Assembly (NCBI GenBank): GCA_902761585.1
Contig: CACWKX010000012.1
Span: 1 to 64,000 of the forward strand
DNA length: 64,000 nucleotides
Source of the DNA: an uncultured Lachnospiraceae bacterium
Lineage (GTDB): Bacteria; Bacillota; Clostridia; Lachnospirales; Lachnospiraceae
Direction of reading: 5' to 3'
Shown here one piece after another: positions 58,203 to 64,000 of the stretch. A program made the position numbers and the translations under genes. Each line of letters opens with the position of its first letter. Within the stretch, counting starts at the first letter, position 1. A model generated the notes under the pieces. The model had not been told where the DNA came from. It did no database searches and was given only the letters and a program-made list of their open reading frames with translations.

Positions 58203-59555
58203 TCAGCTCAGGGGCAGGTCCTTGAAATGAAATGACTTTGCGCCGGAAGCGTAGTCACCGACGATCTGGCCGGAGCCGTACAGCCGGTATTTGTATGTGA
58301 CGAGCCCGTCCAGACCGACCGGCCCGCGGGCGTGGAGTTTTCCGGTCGAGATTCCGACCTCGGCACCGAAGCCGTAGCGGAACCCGTCGGCAAAGCGGGT
58401 CGAGCAGTTGCGGTAGACGCCGGCGGAGTCCACAAGGGACATGAACTTTTCACCGGCGGCATCATCCTCCGTGACGATGCAGTCCGTGTGGTGGGAACCA
58501 TATCGGTTGATGTGGGCCGCGGCTTCCTCGACAGAGTCAACCAGTTTTACAGCAAGGACGAGATCCAGATATTCTTTGTGGAAATCGGTGTCCTGCAGGA
58601 TATCTTCGCTGTGGATGGTGCCGTCCGGAAGGCCTGAGGAAACGCTGGAATCGCATAGCGTTTTCACTGGCCTTCGCAGAATCTGCGCGACCTCCTCTGT
58701 TCCTCTCAGCCGGACACCAGCCTCTGCGAGCGCCTTCGCGGCAAGAGGGAGAAATGCCGGTGCAATCTTCCGGTTGACGAGCAGCGTCTCGGCAGCGTTG
58801 CAGGCCGCCGTGTACTGCGTTTTCGCATCGATAAGGATCGGTATGGCTTTCCTGAAATCTGCATGCTCGTCCACATAAATGCTGCAGATGCCATCGGAGT
58901 GTCCCATGACCGGAATCCTTGTGTGTTCCATAATATAGCGGACAAACTGGTTGGAGCCTCTCGGGATCAGCAGATCCACGCAGTCATCGCATTCCAGCAG
59001 TTCATCAATCTCGCTGTGTGCGGAGGCCTGGAGCAGACAGCTTTCCGGAAGCCCGGCGGAGACGGCAGCCTGGTGGATGAGGTCGAAAAGAATTTTATTC
59101 GTGGAGGCCGTTTCCTTCCCGCCCTTCAGGACAGCACAGTTCCCGCTCTTGATGCAGAGGCAGCTGATCTGGACAAGAGCATCCGGTCTGGCTTCAAAGA
59201 TGATGCCGATCACGCCGATCGGCACGGTCACGCGGCGGAGAATGAGACCAGCGTCAAGTTCCCGGTTTAGGGTGACACGGCCGACCGGATCCGGGAGGGA
59301 AAGCAGACTGTCGATTCCGGCACAGACATCCGCAAGCTTGTGCGCGTCGAATTTCAACCGTTTTTTTACAGCCGGAGCGATCTGCTGGGCATCGGCACGG
59401 CAAAGATCCTCCTCATTGGCCCTGAAGATTGCTTCTTTATTCTGAAGAAGGGACTCCTTCACGGATTGGAGCGCCCGGTCCCGGAGACTGAGCGGAGAGG
59501 CTGCCATCTGCGGGCTTGACTGTTTCATGAGCTGGACGTGTTCCCGGATTCCCAT
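58203..59555 (-). CDS. proA: Glutamate-5-semialdehyde dehydrogenase
   Basis: This is a 450-residue enzyme of proline synthesis that reduces gamma-glutamyl phosphate to glutamate 5-semialdehyde with NADPH. Motifs are VPIGVIGIIFEARPDA, GNCAVLKGGKE, RGSNQFVRYIMEHTRIPVMGHSDG, the active-site Cys in TQYTAACNAAETLLV and the C-terminal EVGISTGKLHARGPVGLDGLVTYKY. AGGAGG precedes ATG 59555; the frame to 59627 is longer without support. The kinase gene proB, often adjacent, is not here. Confidence 0.94.
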   Translation of the reverse strand: MGIREHVQLMKQSSPQMAASPLSLRDRALQSVKESLLQNKEAIFRANEEDLCRADAQQIAPAVKKRLKFDAHKLADVCAGIDSLLSLPDPVGRVTLNRELDAGLILRRVTVPIGVIGIIFEARPDALVQISCLCIKSGNCAVLKGGKETASTNKILFDLIHQAAVSAGLPESCLLQASAHSEIDELLECDDCVDLLIPRGSNQFVRYIMEHTRIPVMGHSDGICSIYVDEHADFRKAIPILIDAKTQYTAACNAAETLLVNRKIAPAFLPLAAKALAEAGVRLRGTEEVAQILRRPVKTLCDSSVSSGLPDGTIHSEDILQDTDFHKEYLDLVLAVKLVDSVEEAAAHINRYGSHHTDCIVTEDDAAGEKFMSLVDSAGVYRNCSTRFADGFRYGFGAEVGISTGKLHARGPVGLDGLVTYKYRLYGSGQIVGDYASGAKSFHFKDLPLS

Positions 59556-59793
59556 ATCGATCCTCCTGCATATGATCAGACGGACAGGTACATTTCTCTG
59601 CGGGTCTGTCTGAATACCTGTGTGCACCCGGCGGTTTCCTGCAAGGTGAAATGCTGTAGCTGAGGTTACTATACCACACCGGGGCAGAACAGGGAGAACG
59701 CGGCTTTCTGATTTTCAGCTGAAAATCATAGAAAATCCACAGAATTTCCGCTTTGTTCCGTCTTGTATTTTGTATCAAAGAAGGTGCAGGATG

Positions 59794-59822
59794 TTGATTT
59801 ATAGGCTTTTGTTCTGTATAAT
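59794..59822 (+). promoter_or_regulatory. Promoter of pckA
   Basis: TTGATT (59794-59799), 17 bases, then a perfect TATAAT (59817-59822), 75 bases before ATG 59897. The remaining gap from 59556 to 59793 shows no gene. Confidence 0.78.
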
Positions 59823-59896
59823 ACAGTCGGTCAGGGACAGAAAACGATGCCCCTGAATGTTGCAAACGTAATCGTCTTAAGAAAAGAGGTTCTGCA

Positions 59897-61504
59897 ATGG
59901 CAAATATTGATCTGTCTCAGTATGGCATTGAGAATGTCAAGGAGGTTGTTTACAATCCGTCCTACGAGCTGCTCTTTGAGGAGGAGACCAAGCCGGAGCT
60001 TACCGGTTTTGAGAAGGGTGTGGAGAGTGAGCTTGGCGCAGTTGACGTCAAGACTGGTATCTTCACCGGACGTTCTCCGAAAGACAAGTACATCGTCAAG
60101 GATGCACAGTCCGAGAACACTGTATGGTGGAACACACCGGAGTATCCGAATGATAACCATCCGATGAGCGAGGAGACCTGGGCTGCTGTCAAGGAGATCG
60201 CGAAGAAGGAGCTGTCCGGAAAGAGACTGTTCGTTGTCGATGGTTTCTGCGGCGCGAACAAGGATACCCGCATGGCAATCCGCTTCATCGTCGAGGTTGC
60301 ATGGCAGGCTCATTTCGTCAAGAACATGTTCATCAGACCGACGGAAGAAGAGCTGAAGGACTTCAAGCCGGATTTCGTCATCTACAACGCTTCCAAGGCG
60401 AAGGTTGAGAACTACAAGGAGCTGGGACTCCGCAGCGAGACCTGCGTTGCCTTCAACGTTACTTCCCGTGAGCAGGTTATCATCAACACCTGGTACGGCG
60501 GAGAGATGAAGAAGGGTATGTTCTCCATGATGAACTACTATCTGCCGCTGAAGGGCATTGCTTCCATGCACTGCTCTGCAAACACAGACCTGAACGGCGA
60601 GCACACCTGCATCTTCTTCGGTCTGTCCGGAACCGGCAAGACCACTCTTTCCACCGACCCGAAGAGACTGCTGATCGGCGATGATGAGCACGGCTGGGAT
60701 GACAACGGCGTCTTCAACTTCGAGGGCGGCTGCTACGCAAAGGTCATCAACCTGGACAAGGACGCTGAGCCGGATATCTACGGCGCAATCAAGAGAGATG
60801 CGCTTCTTGAGAACGTCACGGTTGATGAAAAGACCGGAAAGCTTGATTTCGCTGACAAGAGCGTGACCGAGAATACCCGTGTCTCCTACCCGATCTATCA
60901 CATCGAGAAGATCGTAAAGCCGATTTCTCATGGCCCGGCAGGCGAGAACGTCATCTTCCTGTCCGCTGATGCATTCGGTGTTCTTCCGCCGGTTTCCATC
61001 CTGAACGCTGAGCAGACGAAGTACTACTTCCTGTCCGGCTTCACTGCAAAGCTTGCAGGAACCGAGCGCGGCATCACTGAGCCGACCCCGACCTTCTCCG
61101 CTTGCTTCGGACAGGCATTCCTGGAGCTGCATCCGACAAAGTATGCAGAGGAGCTTGTTAAGAGAATGGAGAAGTCCGGCGCAAAGGCATACCTTGTCAA
61201 CACCGGCTGGAACGGAACCGGCAAGCGTATCTCCATCAAGGATACCCGTGGAATCATCACGGCAATCCAGAGCGGCGCTGCTCTGAAGGCTCCGACCAAG
61301 ACGATCCCGTACTTCGATTTCGTTGTTCCGACAGAGCTTCCGGGTGTTGATCCGGCGATCCTTGATCCGCGTGACACCTATGCAAACCCGGCTGACTGGG
61401 ATGCAAAGGCAAAGGATCTTGCTGAGAGGTTCATCAAGAACTTCCATAAGTATGAGAACAATGAGGCCGGCAAGGCACTTGTTGCTGCAGGACCGAAGCT
61501 GTAA
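59897..61504 (+). CDS. pckA: Phosphoenolpyruvate carboxykinase (ATP)
   Basis: This is a 535-residue enzyme that interconverts oxaloacetate and PEP; in anaerobes it often runs toward oxaloacetate for succinate formation and gains [18 protein letters not shown], the kinase loop [13 protein letters not shown], the metal site [17 protein letters not shown] and TRVSYPI are all typical. AGAGG precedes ATG 59897. Its codon use is strongly biased, as expected for a high-expression gene, which also explains the long open frame on the opposite strand. Confidence 0.96.
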   Translation: MANIDLSQYGIENVKEVVYNPSYELLFEEETKPELTGFEKGVESELGAVDVKTGIFTGRSPKDKYIVKDAQSENTVWWNTPEYPNDNHPMSEETWAAVKEIAKKELSGKRLFVVDGFCGANKDTRMAIRFIVEVAWQAHFVKNMFIRPTEEELKDFKPDFVIYNASKAKVENYKELGLRSETCVAFNVTSREQVIINTWYGGEMKKGMFSMMNYYLPLKGIASMHCSANTDLNGEHTCIFFGLSGTGKTTLSTDPKRLLIGDDEHGWDDNGVFNFEGGCYAKVINLDKDAEPDIYGAIKRDALLENVTVDEKTGKLDFADKSVTENTRVSYPIYHIEKIVKPISHGPAGENVIFLSADAFGVLPPVSILNAEQTKYYFLSGFTAKLAGTERGITEPTPTFSACFGQAFLELHPTKYAEELVKRMEKSGAKAYLVNTGWNGTGKRISIKDTRGIITAIQSGAALKAPTKTIPYFDFVVPTELPGVDPAILDPRDTYANPADWDAKAKDLAERFIKNFHKYENNEAGKALVAAGPKL

Positions 61505-61556
61505 TTTGAAAGACAGATCAGCACAGGAGGGTTGTCCCTGCTGTGCGTGAAGAGGG

Positions 61557-61591
61557 GAAGCCCGGGTGATGACTCACCCGGGCTTCTTTTT
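61557..61591 (+). terminator. Intrinsic terminator of pckA
   Basis: GAAGCCCGGGTGA (61557-61569) pairs perfectly with TCACCCGGGCTTC (61574-61586) around TGAC, followed by TTTTTG. From 61592 to 61877 the sequence is GC-rich without a gene; a weak TATACT extended -10 lies at about 61826. Confidence 0.93.
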
Positions 61592-61877
61592 GAGAAGACC
61601 CGGGAATTCCTGCAGCGGGCATGACACCGTCGATGTAAGCAGGATGCCTCGGAAAGCGGACAGGACATATTGGGAGCGGACAGATGCCTTGTGTGGAAGC
61701 GGACAGGGACATTTTGTAAACGGGCATGGCGCCGTCAGAGCCGTCGGGGCGGACTCTGGGCAAGCAGTTCTGCCTGACAGGACAAGCTGTACAGGAGGTC
61801 TGGGCGGATCTGCTGATTGTGTGCTATACTGTCGTGACAGACTGACCTTACAAGACAAAAGAAAGAGATGAGATGTT

Positions 61878-64000
61878 ATGGCGGATCAGGATCAGAATAC
61901 CAGGAGCGTCACACTGCACCCGCTCGATTCGGCGTCCGGATACCCGGTATGCCCGGGCCTGTTTGACCGTAACGGAGCGGTACCGCTTGGCTATGAAGGA
62001 GCTGTAAGCTTTACGGTCCATTCAGCCGGGGCAACAGCCGTGACACTGCTGCTGTATCACAGAGGAGAAGAGAAACCATACTCTGAGATCGTGTTTCCTA
62101 AGACATACCGGATCGGATCAGTCTGGTCGATGGTCGTGTTCGGCCTTGATATTTCCAGGTTTGAGTATGCATATTCGGTGGACGGACCATGGAACCCGGA
62201 GAAGGGACTGCTGTTCGACCGGCAGCATGAGCTGCTCGACATCTATGCGAAGGCCGTGACAGGGCAGCGGATCTGGGGGAAGAAGGACGATGTGCCGAAG
62301 TACCGTGCGCGGGTCGTCCGGACATCCTATGACTGGGACAATGACCACCAGTCTGTTCCGATGGAGGATCTGGTGATCTATGAGCTCCATGTGCGCGGCT
62401 TCACGATGGGAAAGAGCGCCGGCGTGACGGCGCCAGGTACATTTCAGGGACTCCGGGAGAAAATTCCGTATTTGAAGTGGCTCGGGATCACGGCAGTGGA
62501 GATGATGCCGATCTTCGAGTTTGACGAGATGCAGAACTGCAGGCACTTTGATGGAAAGGAACTGATCGATTACTGGGGATATAACACTGTCAGCTATTTT
62601 GCCCCCAATACGAGCTATTGCTCGGAGCAGGAGTACAACCACGAGGGGGATGAGCTGCGGTCGCTGATCCGTGATCTTCATGCGGCCGGCATCCAGGTCA
62701 TTCTGGATGTGGTGTTCAACCATACCGCGGAGGGGAATGAAGACGGGCCTTTCATATCCTTCAAGGGATTCGATAACAACATCTACTATATGCTCACGCC
62801 GGATGGAAATTACTACAATTTCTCCGGCTGCGGGAACACCGTCAACTGCAATCATCCGGTTGTCCAGGAGCTGATCGTGGAATGCCTGAGGTACTGGACG
62901 GTCAACTACCATATCGATGGATTCAGATTCGACCTGGCCAGCATCCTTGGACGCAATGAGGATGGTTCCCCGATGGAATATCCGCCGCTTCTGTACCGTC
63001 TGGCTCGGGATCCGCTGCTGTCCGGCGTCAAGCTGATCGCGGAGGCCTGGGATGCGGGCGGCATGTACCAGGTGGGAAGCTTTCCGGCCTGGAGCAGATG
63101 GGCAGAGTGGAACGGAAAGTACCGGGACGCGCTCCGATCGTATCTGAAGGGAGATATCTGGATGGCGCCGGAGGCGGCGAAGCGAATGATCGGGTCTCCG
63201 GACCTGTATTCGGACAAGCCGGCGGAACAGGGCAGGAGCCCGAGAGGATATCTCGGATACAATTCGTCCGTCAATTTCATTACCTGCCATGACGGCTTTA
63301 CGCTGTACGACCTGTATGCGTACAACGGCAAGCACAATGAGGCAAACGGCTGGGGCAACTCGGACGGCGCGGATGATAACAGAAGCTGGAACTGCGGAGA
63401 GGAAGGACCGTCTTCAAATCCGGAGATCGAGAAGCTCCGTACCCGGATGATGAAGAATGCGATGGGAATCCTTCTGATGAGCCGGGGGACGCCGATGTTT
63501 CTGGCAGGAGATGAGTTTGCGAACACGCAGTTCGGCAACAACAATGCCTACTGCCAGGACAATGAGATCAGCTGGCTGGACTGGAACTATTGTGACAAGA
63601 ACAGGGACATCCTGGAGTTTACAAAAGGAATGATCGCATTCCGGAAGCAGCATGACTGCATCCGAAGGGACTTGAAGGCTGCAAAGTGCGGCTTTCCGAA
63701 CATATCCGTTCATGCGGGGACACCCTGGAACGCCCTGATTACGAAGGATACGAAGGCCATGTATGTGGTCTATGCCGGGTATGACGAGAACACCAGAGAT
63801 GACGACATTGTCTGCGTCTGTCTGAATGTCTGGTGGGAAGGCGTGGAGATCCAGCTTCCGGATCTGCCGGAGGGAAAGAGCTGGCACCTGGTTGCCTCGA
63901 CGGCCGGGGAGGAGCGCGGGATGGCCTGGAAGCGGGTTGTCATGCAGCCAAGATCGCTGGCAGTGCTGGTGGCGGAATCGTATATCCCGCCGCAGCGTTA
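61878..64000 (+). CDS. glgX: Glycogen debranching enzyme (GlgX/isoamylase type), 3' end at the window edge
   Basis: The frame is open from ATG 61878 to the window end, 707 codons, and the last two bases (TA) could begin a stop codon, so the protein is nearly complete. An N-terminal CBM48-like beta domain (YPVCPGLFDRNGAVPLGYEGAVSFTVHSAGATAVTLLLY) precedes a GH13 barrel. EDLVIYELHVRGFT, VILDVVFNHTAEGNEDGP (region I), the nucleophile Asp352 (GFRFDLAS), the acid/base Glu389 (AEAWDAGG) and Asp472 (TCHDGFTL) are intact, and QDNEISWLDWN is typical of GlgX. It hydrolyses alpha-1,6 branches in glycogen or pullulan. There is no signal peptide. Confidence 0.92.
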   Translation, partial: MADQDQNTRSVTLHPLDSASGYPVCPGLFDRNGAVPLGYEGAVSFTVHSAGATAVTLLLYHRGEEKPYSEIVFPKTYRIGSVWSMVVFGLDISRFEYAYSVDGPWNPEKGLLFDRQHELLDIYAKAVTGQRIWGKKDDVPKYRARVVRTSYDWDNDHQSVPMEDLVIYELHVRGFTMGKSAGVTAPGTFQGLREKIPYLKWLGITAVEMMPIFEFDEMQNCRHFDGKELIDYWGYNTVSYFAPNTSYCSEQEYNHEGDELRSLIRDLHAAGIQVILDVVFNHTAEGNEDGPFISFKGFDNNIYYMLTPDGNYYNFSGCGNTVNCNHPVVQELIVECLRYWTVNYHIDGFRFDLASILGRNEDGSPMEYPPLLYRLARDPLLSGVKLIAEAWDAGGMYQVGSFPAWSRWAEWNGKYRDALRSYLKGDIWMAPEAAKRMIGSPDLYSDKPAEQGRSPRGYLGYNSSVNFITCHDGFTLYDLYAYNGKHNEANGWGNSDGADDNRSWNCGEEGPSSNPEIEKLRTRMMKNAMGILLMSRGTPMFLAGDEFANTQFGNNNAYCQDNEISWLDWNYCDKNRDILEFTKGMIAFRKQHDCIRRDLKAAKCGFPNISVHAGTPWNALITKDTKAMYVVYAGYDENTRDDDIVCVCLNVWWEGVEIQLPDLPEGKSWHLVASTAGEERGMAWKRVVMQPRSLAVLVAESYIPPQR

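Noticed and set aside
59831..61447. Open frame of 538 codons on the minus strand opposite pckA
   Set aside because: It is the mirror of a highly biased gene. The plus strand shows full PEP carboxykinase motifs, and the minus frame has no ribosome site and no family pattern.
61592..61877. Short frames between pckA and glgX
   Set aside because: They overlap the terminator or have no ribosome site, and none matches a family.
1..64000. tRNA or rRNA genes
   Set aside because: I scanned the intergenic regions for CCA-ending cloverleafs and conserved rRNA stretches and saw none; a tRNAscan run would settle it.

Overview
The window reads as a chromosomal segment of an anaerobic Clostridia-type Firmicute, most likely a fairly GC-rich Lachnospiraceae-like gut bacterium. 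The signs are strong AGGAGG ribosome sites, frequent ATGA gene overlaps, TreR/LCP/DegV/DUF3793 families, ATP-type PEP carboxykinase, selenium-dependent molybdenum hydroxylase genes, several MATE exporters and the remnant of an LPXTG-like surface protein. I see no rRNA, tRNA, CRISPR array or intact insertion sequence. Genus and species cannot be fixed from the sequence alone.

Region by region. 0-3 kb: a zinc macrodomain gene followed by the broken remains of its SirTM partner, then four small DUF genes. 3-9.3 kb: a leftward alpha-glucosidase / AraC regulator / alpha-glucosidase unit, and a rightward phosphoglucomutase. 9.5-25.3 kb: a selenium-molybdenum nucleobase island. It holds a YqeC-MocA fusion, adenine deaminase (opposite strand), a DUF3343 Se/S-carrier-like protein, a dihydropyrimidinase-type hydrolase, an M20 amidohydrolase, YedF, SelD, YqeB, a cysteine desulfurase/selenocysteine lyase and the three subunits of a xanthine-dehydrogenase-family hydroxylase. 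A small DUF4160-type gene pair is inserted just before xdhA. 25.5-35.9 kb: a visibly more AT-rich block with a MazEF pair and a decayed AraC gene at its left edge, then a sugar unit: solute-binding protein, two permeases, AraC regulator, an unusual glycoside hydrolase, a D-allulose/D-tagatose 3-epimerase and L-fucose isomerase. 35.9-38.9 kb: a scrap zone with a dead surface-protein tail, an LCP gene, a 76-77 bp tandem repeat with internal hairpins, and fragments of an ATPase and a DUF3793 gene. 38.9-45.6 kb: lactate-dehydrogenase-like enzyme, secreted nuclease, DegV, aldo/keto reductase, glutaredoxin, a class I amidotransferase-type hydrolase and a Phd/ParE-type pair. 45.6-55.9 kb: four separate MATE transporters interleaved with a histidine phosphatase, TrmD, asparaginase and a cation diffusion facilitator. 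56-64 kb: a Nudix-GNAT fusion, a TreR-like regulator, ProA, PEP carboxykinase and a GlgX-type debranching enzyme running to the window edge.

How the genes work together (inference). YqeB, YqeC, SelD and YedF would supply the labile selenium and mature the molybdenum cofactor of XdhABC. The flanking adenine deaminase, dihydropyrimidinase and amidohydrolase would deaminate and open purine/pyrimidine-type rings, making the island a candidate selenium-dependent nucleobase-salvage or fermentation unit. The AT-rich island pairs FucI with a 3-epimerase whose four metal-binding residues fall at the standard positions. That combination could funnel an unusual aldose (D-altrose-type, or L-fucose-type) to a common ketose. 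The alpha-glucosidases, phosphoglucomutase and GlgX point to alpha-glucan and glycogen use elsewhere in the window.
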